The notes under the pieces: generated by a model
The model's input: only the letters and a program-made list of their open reading frames with translations
Told to the model about the DNA's origin: nothing
Database searches by the model: none
DNA from: Metasolibacillus fluoroglycofenilyticus
Lineage (GTDB): Bacteria; Bacillota; Bacilli; Bacillales_A; Planococcaceae
DNA: 64,000 nucleotides
Assembly (NCBI RefSeq): GCF_003049645.1
Contig: NZ_PYWK01000001.1
Location: 1-64,000, forward strand
Direction: 5' to 3'
Position numbers and translations under genes: made by a program
Shown: positions 44,538 through 53,164 of the stretch, piece after piece
Numbering within the stretch: position 1 is the stretch's first letter
Layout of the letters: every line of letters starts with the position of its first letter

Positions 44538-45623
44538 ATGAAAAGGTTTACATTTTTTATGATGATGTTATTAACGGGAATATTGTTAGTTGCATGTGGT
44601 AGCGATGATGGTAAATCATCCAAAGGAGATGCAGTGATTGAGGGTGTGCCTGAAGGGGTGCAGGGTGTGAAAATTGCGGTATTAAGAAACTTAGCGTCTG
44701 ATGATCATACGAAGCAGTTTTTAGATGGGGCTCGTAAAGAGGGCGAAGCTTTAGGTTTTAAAGTAGATACGCATATTGTTGAAAATAATGATGCGAAATT
44801 CCAAGAGTTAGTGTCGCAAATTACAATGCAAGACTATGACGGAATTATTATTTCGCATGGTAAAGAGGACTATTCTTACGACATGATAAAACCAGCCGTG
44901 GAGAAAGGGATAAAAGTAACACTATTTGATACGGTTGCGTTAAAAGATGGCAAAGGTCATGAAGGAGTAACAGCAACTTTTCAAGATGATTATGAATTAG
45001 CTCGATTGTCATTACAAGAAATTGCTGAATTAAAAGAAGAGCCTGTAAAAGTAATTAAACTATGGTTTGGCGGTCTATCACCTTTAGATCGTCGTCAAGA
45101 AGTTTATAAAGAATTTGAAGATAAAAATGAAATTGTAACGCTCGAAACAATTGGACCAACAAATTTCCAAGATGTACAAGGAGATATTGCCGCTAAAGTG
45201 AATGCCATTTTAGCAAAATATCCACCGGGAACAGTGGATGCCGTCTGGGGGTCATGGGACGAATTAGCAAAAGGAGCATACAAATCATTAGTTGATAATA
45301 AACGTAGCGACATCAAATTAATTTCCATTGATGTATCGAACCAAGATATTAATTTGATGAAGGAAGACGGTAGTCAATGGATTTCTACAGCAGCAGTAGA
45401 CCCTGCATTAATCGGTAAAATGAATATGAGAATTATGGCGAAAAAGCTGGCTGGCGAAGATACACCAGAGGAATATAATTTATCCGCAAATTTAATTAAA
45501 CAAAGTGAGTTAAAGGATGACACTACGATGTTCAATTTAGCGGACATTATTAACGGTTGGGGCGAATCGTCTGATTTTGAGGAAGATTGGATGGAGAAAT
45601 TGCGTGAACACTACTCTAAATAG
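44538..45623 (+). CDS. Sugar ABC transporter substrate-binding lipoprotein
   Basis: 361 aa. Lipoprotein signal MKRFTFFMMMLLTGILLVAC with lipobox Cys at ~20. Periplasmic-binding fold of the RbsB class: KIAVLRNLASDDHTKQFLDG at the first strand, DGIIISHGKED, IDVSNQDINLM later. It presents a sugar to the RbsA/RbsC-like proteins encoded next. Pentose-like substrate, likely 5-deoxyribose from context. TAAGGGGGA precedes ATG 44538. Confidence 0.85.
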   Translation: MKRFTFFMMMLLTGILLVACGSDDGKSSKGDAVIEGVPEGVQGVKIAVLRNLASDDHTKQFLDGARKEGEALGFKVDTHIVENNDAKFQELVSQITMQDYDGIIISHGKEDYSYDMIKPAVEKGIKVTLFDTVALKDGKGHEGVTATFQDDYELARLSLQEIAELKEEPVKVIKLWFGGLSPLDRRQEVYKEFEDKNEIVTLETIGPTNFQDVQGDIAAKVNAILAKYPPGTVDAVWGSWDELAKGAYKSLVDNKRSDIKLISIDVSNQDINLMKEDGSQWISTAAVDPALIGKMNMRIMAKKLAGEDTPEEYNLSANLIKQSELKDDTTMFNLADIINGWGESSDFEEDWMEKLREHYSK

Positions 45624-45683
45624 CTTAATTAATAGCTAATTAGTAGCTCGCGGCACATTTTTTAGCGTGAAAATTATAAATTA

Positions 45684-45716
45684 AAACGCCTTTACACTAA
45701 TAAGGCGTTCTTTCTT
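45684..45716 (+). terminator. Intercistronic hairpin
   Basis: AACGCCTT / AATAAGGCGTT arms followed by CTTTCTTT, between the binding-protein gene and the ATPase gene. It could partly terminate and raise binding protein over the membrane parts. Confidence 0.55.
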
Positions 45717-45738
45717 TAAATGAGAAAGGAGGGTACAA

Positions 45739-47262
45739 ATGGAAAGTACGACTATTATAGAAATGAAAGGAATTTCAATCGAATTTCCTGGAGTTAAGGC
45801 GCTAAACAACGTTAATTTCAAGCTAGAATCGGGTACAATCCATGCAGTCATAGGAGCTAATGGTGCAGGCAAATCAACGCTAATGAAAATATTATCTGGT
45901 GCATATCCACATTATACTGGCGAAATTTTTATTAATAATCACAATGTGTCAATTGAAGATACAAAAAAATCAAAGGAGCTAGGCATAGATATTGTTTATC
46001 AAGAAGTAGACACGGCGTTAATCCCGTATTTAACAGTGGCAGAAAATATTATGCTCGATAATCTCGTCTTTAGTAAAAAATCGCTAATAAAATGGCAAGC
46101 AATCAAATCGCAAGCGAAAGACGTATTAAAGCGTATGGGCATCAGCATGGATATTGATAAAAAGGTACAGGATATTTCATTAGCTGAGAAGCAAATGATA
46201 CTTATTGCAAGAGCGCTTATCCATGAAAGAAAGTTTTTAATATTAGATGAGCCAACTGCCCCATTAAGTCAGGCAGAGACAGATAAATTATTTTCCATTG
46301 TACGTGATTTAGTGAAAAATCATCATTTAGGCATTGTATTTATTTCACATCGAATTCCTGAGCTTTTCAGTATTTGTGAAAAAATCACAATTATGAAGGA
46401 TGGAGAAATTGTTAACGAAAGCCAAATTGCTGAAATCAGTCCTGCGAAGGTTATTGAATATATGCTAGGAAAGTCCTTCGATTTAGTACATCATAAGCAA
46501 TTGAAAAATAAAGGGGATGCAATTTTAAAGATAACGAACTTAGTAGACGATTCAGGTCTAGTTAATGATGTCACATTTACTGTTGATAAACATGAAATAG
46601 TTGGGATAGTAGGGCTTGTTGGTGCAGGGAAAACGGAGCTTTGTAAGGCAATATTTGGTATGTCACATTTAAAGTATGGAACGATTGAGTTGGCTGGGAA
46701 ACTGGTCAAGAATATATCACCTTATAATGCAGTAAAAAATAAATTTGGTCTAATTCCTGAAGAAAGAAGAAAAGAAGGGATTTTTGTAGAAGAGCCAATT
46801 TATAAAAATTTATCAATGGCGAACTTAGAATTTTTCGCAGGCTTTGCCAAATTTATAAACCGCCAAAAAGAACTAAGTGCCGCTAGAGAAATGATTAAAA
46901 AAATTGGTGCTAAAACACCGAATGAATATCAAAAAGTAGCTAATTTATCTGGGGGAAATCAGCAGAAAATTGCGATTGGCAAATGGCTTATGACAGATGC
47001 AGAGGTATTAATGTTTGATGAGCCTACGAAAGGTGTAGATGTCGGTGCAAAAGGCGACATTTTTAATCTAATTGATGAGCTAGCGATTGCAGGGAAAGGG
47101 ATAATTTACGCCACAAGTGAACTAAATGAGGCGTTATTAATCACAGACCGTATTTACGTTATGTATGATGGCAAGATAGTTAAGGAGCTTATTACGAGTG
47201 AAACATCCGAGGATGAAATAATGTACTATGCAACCGGGGGTGATAGTTATGCAGGGGCTTAA
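45739..47262 (+). CDS. Sugar ABC transporter ATPase (RbsA-like, duplicated)
   Basis: 507 aa, two ATPase halves. The first has Walker A GANGAGKST (~36-44) and ILDEPTAPLS. The second has GLVGAGKTE (~293-301), signature NLSGGNQQK (~405) and MFDEPTKGVD. The duplicated layout is diagnostic of ribose/galactose-type importers. AGAAAGGAGG lies upstream of the ATG. Overlaps the permease gene. Confidence 0.9.
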   Translation: MESTTIIEMKGISIEFPGVKALNNVNFKLESGTIHAVIGANGAGKSTLMKILSGAYPHYTGEIFINNHNVSIEDTKKSKELGIDIVYQEVDTALIPYLTVAENIMLDNLVFSKKSLIKWQAIKSQAKDVLKRMGISMDIDKKVQDISLAEKQMILIARALIHERKFLILDEPTAPLSQAETDKLFSIVRDLVKNHHLGIVFISHRIPELFSICEKITIMKDGEIVNESQIAEISPAKVIEYMLGKSFDLVHHKQLKNKGDAILKITNLVDDSGLVNDVTFTVDKHEIVGIVGLVGAGKTELCKAIFGMSHLKYGTIELAGKLVKNISPYNAVKNKFGLIPEERRKEGIFVEEPIYKNLSMANLEFFAGFAKFINRQKELSAAREMIKKIGAKTPNEYQKVANLSGGNQQKIAIGKWLMTDAEVLMFDEPTKGVDVGAKGDIFNLIDELAIAGKGIIYATSELNEALLITDRIYVMYDGKIVKELITSETSEDEIMYYATGGDSYAGA

Positions 47263-48223
47263 AAATCTCCAATCTATAAAATTTATGAAAGATTGGGCAA
47301 TTGTAATTGCGGTTATATTATTAATCATCATTTTTACTATATCGATTCCAACGTTTATGCAGACGGCAAATATCCTGAACATATTAAGAAGTATTTCAAT
47401 CGTTACGATTATTGCAATCGGATTAACGATATCGCTTTCTGTTAATGGTTTCGACTTATCTATCGGCTCTACTGCGACATTAGCGAGCTCAGTAGTCGTT
47501 TCGATGTTTGTATGGTTTAGTATGCCAACAGGCGTTTCTATTTTAGTGGCATTGTTAGCTGTTTTATGTGTTGCATTATTCAATGCTTTTTTAATTGTGA
47601 AAATAAAGATTCCTGATTTATTCGCGACGTTAGCAACGATGTTTATTGTTGAAGGGGTTGCAATGACTTATACTGGCGGCGGTTCAATTTCTGTAGGGAT
47701 GCCTCGATTAGACGGTACACCAACAGAGGGGAGTATTTCTTCCTTTTTCCTAACATTGAGTAAAACGCCATGGATTATCCTCATTATGCTATGTGTTGTG
47801 ATTGTTGTGCATTTGTTTTTAACATATACGAAGCATGGACGCTTTTTGTATGCTGTCGGTGGGAATGAAGAGGCAGCAAAATTGTCGGGCATTCCTGTCA
47901 ATCGTTATAAGATGATAGCTTATATTTTTTCAGCACTATTAGCGGGTATAGGTGGTCTATTATTAGCATCACAAATAGGCTCCTCTCAAATTAACGCGGG
48001 AGCAGGTTATTTAATGCCAGCAGTTGCAGCCGCTTTTATTGGTCAATCCTTTGCAGGACATGGCAAGCCGAATGCTATCGGTACCTTATTTGGCGCTGCG
48101 CTTGTTGGTATTTTGGAAAATGGGTTAGTGATGTTGTCGGTACCGTATTATTCATTAAATATTATAAAAGGGCTTGTATTAGCTTTGGCTTTAGCATCCA
48201 CATATTACAGTAGAAAAAAATAA
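47249..48223 (+). CDS. Sugar ABC transporter permease (RbsC-like)
   Basis: 324 aa, ~8-10 helices with the branched-chain/ribose permease block SGIPVNRYKMIAYIFSALLA (~212-231) and GGLLLASQIGSSQINAGAGY. ATG 47249 has GGGGGTGA upstream; ATG 47228 lies inside the ATPase gene and lacks one. Only one permease gene is present, as in Rbs-type homodimers. Confidence 0.9.
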   Translation: MQGLKNLQSIKFMKDWAIVIAVILLIIIFTISIPTFMQTANILNILRSISIVTIIAIGLTISLSVNGFDLSIGSTATLASSVVVSMFVWFSMPTGVSILVALLAVLCVALFNAFLIVKIKIPDLFATLATMFIVEGVAMTYTGGGSISVGMPRLDGTPTEGSISSFFLTLSKTPWIILIMLCVVIVVHLFLTYTKHGRFLYAVGGNEEAAKLSGIPVNRYKMIAYIFSALLAGIGGLLLASQIGSSQINAGAGYLMPAVAAAFIGQSFAGHGKPNAIGTLFGAALVGILENGLVMLSVPYYSLNIIKGLVLALALASTYYSRKK

Positions 48224-48235
48224 GGGGTGGCTGTG

Positions 48236-49429
48236 ATGTATTCAGCGTATTTTTTAATGAGCGATGAAGATGTAAAAAAATATGTTCAAGCAAAGATTAA
48301 AGACTTTTCAGGGGAACTACAATGTAGGGAAATTGGAGACGGTAATTTAAACTATGTATTTAGAGTAACGAATGAAGCGGGTGCCTCAGTTATTGTCAAA
48401 CAGGCAGGACCTCAAGCGAGGATATCTGAAAGCTTTGTACTTTCGACAGACCGAAATCGTATTGAAACAGAGGCATTAATGCTAGAAGCTGAATACACAC
48501 CAGATTTAGTGCCTAAAGTTTTGTTGTTCGACCAAACGATGAGCTGCTGTGTAATGGAAGATTTAAAGGATTTTGAAATTATGAGAAAGGATTTGATGGC
48601 ATTTCATACATTCAATCATTTCTCGGAAAATATTTCGACGTTTATGGCTGAAAACTTAATTCGTACAACGGATTTTTTAATGAATCCTGTAAAGAAAAAG
48701 CAGCTACAAAAGCAATTTATTAATCCTGAGCTTTGTGAGATTACGGAGCATCTCGTTTATACAGAGCCATATATTGATTTTAAAAAGCAAAATATGCTAA
48801 CAGAGGGTAATGAGGAATTCATTCAAGACTTTGTATATAACGATAAAGAAATGCATCTGAAAGTTGCGAAGCTAAAGCAACAATTTTTAACACAGGGTCA
48901 GGCTTTACTTCATGGTGATTTACATACGGGCTCTATATTTATTAATCAAAAGACTTTAAAAGTTATTGACCCGGAGTTTGCCTTCTATGGTCCTATTGGC
49001 TACGATGTTGGGAACTTAGTAGCAAATTTAACATTTTCTTGGCTGAGAGCACTTGCCTTTAACGAAGTAGATTACGGAAATTGGGTAGAGAATGTATTAG
49101 TAGAGACAATGGAAAAATTCGAGTTAAAAGCAAGGGCGATATTACAAGAGTCGATAGAACAGTTCGCCATTTATGAGGAAGTTGTAGAGGGGTTTTTATC
49201 CTCTATTTTACGGGATACATTTGCCATTGCAGGACTAGAAATAAATCGTCGAATCATTGGCTTAGCAAAAGTAGCAGATATTACAACAATTGAAGATAAA
49301 GAAGCACGTATTTTAGCTGAACGAAGAGGTTTATCCATTGCGAAGGAATGTATAAAAAATGATGCTATTTCTAGCATTTCTAAATATCTTCAGTTGCTAC
49401 TTAAATATAAAGGTGAGGTGTTGATATAA
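48236..49429 (+). CDS. drdK: MtnK-like kinase, probable 5-deoxyribose kinase
   Basis: 397 aa, choline-kinase-like fold. LNYVFRVTN nucleotide loop, [15 protein letters not shown] (catalytic Asp), [20 protein letters not shown] (metal DPE). This is the methylthioribose kinase family. No methionine-salvage genes (mtnB/W/X/D) accompany it; an aldolase does, as in the 5-deoxyribose disposal (DHAP shunt) clusters, so 5-deoxyribose is the favoured substrate. The GTG/ATG region follows AAGGGGTGG; ATG 48236 chosen. Overlaps next gene by one base. Confidence 0.8.
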   Translation: MYSAYFLMSDEDVKKYVQAKIKDFSGELQCREIGDGNLNYVFRVTNEAGASVIVKQAGPQARISESFVLSTDRNRIETEALMLEAEYTPDLVPKVLLFDQTMSCCVMEDLKDFEIMRKDLMAFHTFNHFSENISTFMAENLIRTTDFLMNPVKKKQLQKQFINPELCEITEHLVYTEPYIDFKKQNMLTEGNEEFIQDFVYNDKEMHLKVAKLKQQFLTQGQALLHGDLHTGSIFINQKTLKVIDPEFAFYGPIGYDVGNLVANLTFSWLRALAFNEVDYGNWVENVLVETMEKFELKARAILQESIEQFAIYEEVVEGFLSSILRDTFAIAGLEINRRIIGLAKVADITTIEDKEARILAERRGLSIAKECIKNDAISSISKYLQLLLKYKGEVLI

Positions 49430-50463
49430 TGGAACTTAAGACAATAGAATGGAAAGATGATAAATTAATACTTCTAGACCAAACAGCATTGCCTAACGAT
49501 GTCAGCTATGTAGAGATTACTACTGCTGAAGATGTTTGGAACGCTATCCATTCCATGATTGTACGCGGTGCACCAGCCATCGGTGTAACGGCTGCTTATG
49601 GGGCTTATATTGCTATTCAGCATTTAAAAGGCTCAGTGGAGGAAGCAAAGATAGTGTTAAAGGAACAGCTTGATTACTTAGCAACATCTAGACCGACTGC
49701 TGTTAATTTGTTTTGGGCGCTTGAGCGTATGGGGAAGGTAGCAGAGCTGTTTTTAGGAAGTGATTTGGACGAGTTTAAAGAGTGCATGCTTGAGGAAGCG
49801 ATAGCTGTTCATATGGAGGATGTTAATATTAACCGAAATATTGGAGAGCATTTATTAACTTTATTAGACGATGGTCAAGGTGTTTTAACACATTGTAACG
49901 CTGGTGCATTAGCAACAACAAAATATGGCACTGCGACATCACCGTTTTATTTAGCAAAAGAAAAAGGAATGAGCTTAAAAGTTTTTGCAGATGAAACACG
50001 GCCTCGATTTCAAGGAGCCATGCTTACTTCTTTTGAGCTTTACCACGCTGGAGTTGATGTAACATTAATTACGGATAATATGGCTGCAACAGTAATGGCG
50101 CAAAATAAAGTGCAGGCTGTTATTGTTGGCTGCGATCGTGTTGCGGCAAACGGCGATGTAGCTAATAAAATAGGTACACTGGGGGTAGCAATTTTGGCAA
50201 AGCATTATGGTATACCATTTTATGTCGCTACACCTACACCTACGATTGACTTAAATTGTGCAACTGGTGCAGAGATTCCAATCGAAGAGCGAAATAAGGA
50301 TGAGGTGCTAAAGCCGACAGGGCAATATATTGCACCACCAGAAGTAAAAGTTTATAACCCTGCTTTTGATGTGACGCCTGCTCATTTAATTACAGCAATT
50401 GTTACAGAGAAAGGAATTATTCATAGCCCAAATGAGGAGAAATTAAGGGCGGTTTTTAACTAA
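49429..50463 (+). CDS. drdI: MtnA-like aldose-ketose isomerase, probable 5-deoxyribose-1-P isomerase
   Basis: 344 aa, eIF2B/MtnA family: [18 protein letters not shown] (~42-60), [16 protein letters not shown] with the catalytic Cys (~155), [18 protein letters not shown] with the catalytic Asp (~237). It turns methylthioribose-1-P or 5-deoxyribose-1-P into the ribulose form. Coupled to the kinase by a TAATG junction. The aldolase downstream favours the 5-deoxy pathway. Confidence 0.85.
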   Translation: MELKTIEWKDDKLILLDQTALPNDVSYVEITTAEDVWNAIHSMIVRGAPAIGVTAAYGAYIAIQHLKGSVEEAKIVLKEQLDYLATSRPTAVNLFWALERMGKVAELFLGSDLDEFKECMLEEAIAVHMEDVNINRNIGEHLLTLLDDGQGVLTHCNAGALATTKYGTATSPFYLAKEKGMSLKVFADETRPRFQGAMLTSFELYHAGVDVTLITDNMAATVMAQNKVQAVIVGCDRVAANGDVANKIGTLGVAILAKHYGIPFYVATPTPTIDLNCATGAEIPIEERNKDEVLKPTGQYIAPPEVKVYNPAFDVTPAHLITAIVTEKGIIHSPNEEKLRAVFN

Positions 50464-50480
50464 TATTAGTAAAGAATAGG

Positions 50481-51281
50481 ATGACACGCATGGTAAATTC
50501 ATTACAACATCGACGAAATGAGATTAGTAAATTAGTGAATCAAAAAAACTACGTTGAAATATCGGATTTGAGCAACCGCTTTAATGTTTCTGAGATGACA
50601 ATAAGAAGAGATCTAGAAAAGATGGAGAATGAAGGGTTATTAATTCGCGTTTTAGGGGGAGCAAAGCCCATTCAAAAATCATTTGTAGAGGACAACTTAA
50701 ATTTGCGTGCATCTGAAAACCTTTTATCTAAGCAAGTTATAGCACGAGAAGCAGTTAAACTAATTGAAGACGGCGATGTAATTGGCTTTGATGCGAGTAC
50801 ATCTGCTGCTGAGGTAGCAAAATTAGTTAAGGATTTTAAAAATATCACAGTTGTTACAAATAATATTACGATAGCATTAGATTTGATTAGTAGTGAAATA
50901 ACAACGATTTTACTGGGGGGATATGTGCGCCCAAATTCAATCTCAACGATGGGTACATCCCTAAAAAAGTATATGGAATCCATTAATATAGATAAAATGT
51001 TTGTGTCTGCCCGCGGATTAACATTGCAGGAGGGTTTGACAGATTCTACGATTGATGAGGGTGAGGCGAAACAGGCGATGATTCATAAATCAAATCAGAT
51101 CATTGCCCTCGTTGACCATAGCAAGATTGGTGTCAAAAAACTGTTTCAAGTTATACCTTCAGATGAAATTAATACAATTATCGTTAGTGATTGCGATTGT
51201 TTTACAGGAGAGCAAAAAGAAGTAATTGATGAATTTAAAAAGAATCATACCGATTTTCGACTTGTAAAAAATGATGAATAA
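50481..51281 (+). CDS. DeoR-family repressor of the locus
   Basis: 266 aa. N-terminal DeoR helix-turn-helix: ISDLSNRFNVSEMTIRRDLE (~26-45). C-terminal effector domain: DVIGFDASTSAAEVAKLV and SARGLTLQEGLTD, which bind phosphorylated sugars. It lies inside the operon, 17 bases after the isomerase gene. Likely binds the direct repeats at 44411-44446 and is released by a pathway intermediate. Confidence 0.88.
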   Translation: MTRMVNSLQHRRNEISKLVNQKNYVEISDLSNRFNVSEMTIRRDLEKMENEGLLIRVLGGAKPIQKSFVEDNLNLRASENLLSKQVIAREAVKLIEDGDVIGFDASTSAAEVAKLVKDFKNITVVTNNITIALDLISSEITTILLGGYVRPNSISTMGTSLKKYMESINIDKMFVSARGLTLQEGLTDSTIDEGEAKQAMIHKSNQIIALVDHSKIGVKKLFQVIPSDEINTIIVSDCDCFTGEQKEVIDEFKKNHTDFRLVKNDE

Positions 51282-51293
51282 GGGGTTGTTCAT

Positions 51294-51959
51294 TTGAGAC
51301 TACTTGATGAACGAAAAAAAATCGTCCAACACTGTCAATTACTTTTGAAAAGTGGACTGACAAAAGGCACTGGTGGCAATATAAGTATTTATGTTCCTTC
51401 TGAAAACTGTGTAGTGATTAGCCCAAGTGGCGTACCATATGATTCTATGGAGCCAGAGGATGTTGTGCTGATTGATCTAGATGGGAATAAAATAGAAGGT
51501 AATTATAAACCTTCGAGCGAGTGGGCTATGCACACAGCTGTGTACAAACAAAAGCCAGAAATGCAGGCAGTCGTTCATACGCATTCTGTATTTGCTAAAA
51601 CACTCTCTTGTTTACGTGAAGATTTACCAGCCGTATCTTATTTAGTTGCTGTTGCGGGAAAAAAGGTGTCATGTGCCCAATATGCAAGCTTTGGTACACA
51701 GGAGCTTGCTGACAATGCATTAACTGCGATGGGAGATTCTAAAGCCGTTTTATTAGCAAATCATGGACTACTCGCAGCGGGAGAAACGATTGAGGAAGCA
51801 TTTAATATTGCCGAGGAGATTGAGCTTTGTGCTGAAGTATATATTCGTGCTAGAGGAATAGGAAAGCCGGTTATTTTAGATGATGATGAGATGGAGTATA
51901 TGTTGGAACGCTTTAAAACATACGGTGCCAGGCACACAAACAATTCTCACACAATTTAA
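51294..51959 (+). CDS. drdA: Class II aldolase, probable 5-deoxyribulose-1-P aldolase
   Basis: 221 aa, AraD/FucA family: KGTGGNISIYVPSENCVVIS, SSEWAMHTAVY (catalytic Glu), VVHTHSVFAKTLS (zinc His pair ~95-97), LANHGLLAAG (third His). It would split 5-deoxyribulose-1-P into DHAP and acetaldehyde. TTG start at 51294. The C-terminal tail YGARHTNNSHTI and the stop come from repeat copy 3. Confidence 0.85.
   Translation: MRLLDERKKIVQHCQLLLKSGLTKGTGGNISIYVPSENCVVISPSGVPYDSMEPEDVVLIDLDGNKIEGNYKPSSEWAMHTAVYKQKPEMQAVVHTHSVFAKTLSCLREDLPAVSYLVAVAGKKVSCAQYASFGTQELADNALTAMGDSKAVLLANHGLLAAGETIEEAFNIAEEIELCAEVYIRARGIGKPVILDDDEMEYMLERFKTYGARHTNNSHTI
51924..51958 (+). repeat. 35-bp CDS-end repeat, copy 3
   Basis: Identical over 35 bases to copy 2 but read one frame over (Gly-Ala-Arg-His-Thr-Asn), with the stop TAA made by its end plus one base. 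Confidence 0.9.
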
Positions 51960-51961
51960 TG

Positions 51962-51999
51962 AAAAAAGGATTGCCCTGCGCAGGAGGCAATCCTTTTTT
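51962..51999 (+). terminator. Terminator of the 5-deoxyribose operon
   Basis: AAAAAAGGATTGCC / GGCAATCCTTTTTT perfect arms with a 10-base loop, directly after the aldolase stop. Confidence 0.95.
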
Positions 52000-52007
52000 G
52001 ATTTTTC

Positions 52008-52080
52008 AATTTTGCCTTAGCGTAATAAACTTTGGATTTTTTCGGATTCACTCGAAAAAACCTTTGAAGTTCGCGGGAGG
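52008..52080 (-). repeat. Family A intergenic element, copy A7 (reverse, degenerate)
   Basis: Minus strand GCGAACTTCAAAGGTTTTTT, CGAGTGAATCCGAAAAAATCC and TTATTACGCTAAGG follow the family A 3' half with many changes. Confidence 0.5.
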
Positions 52081-52396
52081 CTGGTCTTTTTAATTAGCAG
52101 GATTCCTACTAATTAAAGAGAATTGAGGGTGTTTTCTCATGTCCAAATGGTTGACTGCAATTGTATTTAAAATAGCGAGGCGATGCTATTTTGCGGAATA
52201 TAAATACAAATGCAGGTGATTGGAACAGTTATAGCATAGCGCATTTTTATGCAAAATGGTGGTTTTTCATCAAACCTTAAATGAAATGTAATGTTATTGT
52301 AGCATTATTACAAAATTAAGGTTGCTGTAAGCTTCGCACAATTTTACCGTAAGGAGCGCCTGCTAAAGTAGAAGTATCAAGATGGAGGTGCGAAGG
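52081..52396. other. Intergenic upstream of the Bce-type operon
   Basis: AT-rich, no ORF. No Bce-type response regulator inverted repeat was recognised. TGGAGGTGCGAAGG at the end is the ribosome site. Confidence 0.4.
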
Positions 52397-53164
52397 ATGA
52401 AACCTGTTTTACAAGTTGAAAATATAACAAAGGCATATGGCAAGGGTGCTAATCTATATAAAGCATTAAATGGTGTAAGCTTCAAAGTGCATAAAGGAGA
52501 GTTTGTTGGTGTGATGGGACCGTCTGGTGCAGGGAAATCGACTTTACTAAATGTTATTGCAACAATTGATAGCGCGACGACGGGTAAAATTGTCATTGAT
52601 GAGACGAATATTGCCAATATGAAGGATGAGCAGCTTGCAGACTTTAGACGAGACCATTTAGGCTTTATTTTTCAGGATTACAACTTACTTGATTCGTTAA
52701 CAGTGCGTGAAAATATTGTATTACCTTTAGCAATCGCAAAAAGACCTGCATCAGAAATAAATGAACGCGTAGAAAAAATTGCGAAATTGTTCGGCATCGA
52801 GGGACTGCTTGCTAAGTATCCGTATCAAATTTCAGGTGGACAAAAGCAGCGTACAGCCTCAGCACGTGCACTCGTAACAGAGCCAAAGCTATTGTTTGCG
52901 GATGAGCCAACAGGGGCCTTAGATTCCAAATCAGCAACGGATTTACTGGAAAGTCTCAGTGATTTGAATGCGAAGCAGCAGTCAACAATTTTAATGGTGA
53001 CGCATGATGCTTATGCAGCTAGCTTCTGTCAGCGCATTCTTTTTATACAGGACGGTCAGCTATCGAAGGAAATTTTTCGTGGTCAAGCAACGCGTAAGCA
53101 ATTTTTCCAAACAATTTTACAGGAGCTTACAGTGATTGGCGGTGACGTAAATGACGTTATTTGA
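52397..53164 (+). CDS. ABC transporter ATP-binding protein, BceA/YxdL type
   Basis: 255 aa. Walker A GPSGAGKST (~37-45), Q-loop FIFQDYNLLDSLTV, signature QISGGQKQRTASARAL (~141-156), Walker B LLFADEPTGALD (~160-171). MacB/LolD-like group, the half paired with large 10-helix permeases that detoxify or sense cell-wall peptides. GAGGTGCGAAGG before ATG 52397. Overlaps the permease by 14 bases. Confidence 0.88.
   Translation: MKPVLQVENITKAYGKGANLYKALNGVSFKVHKGEFVGVMGPSGAGKSTLLNVIATIDSATTGKIVIDETNIANMKDEQLADFRRDHLGFIFQDYNLLDSLTVRENIVLPLAIAKRPASEINERVEKIAKLFGIEGLLAKYPYQISGGQKQRTASARALVTEPKLLFADEPTGALDSKSATDLLESLSDLNAKQQSTILMVTHDAYAASFCQRILFIQDGQLSKEIFRGQATRKQFFQTILQELTVIGGDVNDVI

Noticed and set aside
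48236..51959. Methionine salvage pathway
   Set aside because: MtnK- and MtnA-like proteins are present, but MtnB, MtnW/X and MtnD are missing and a class II aldolase with DeoR fits the 5-deoxyribose route better.
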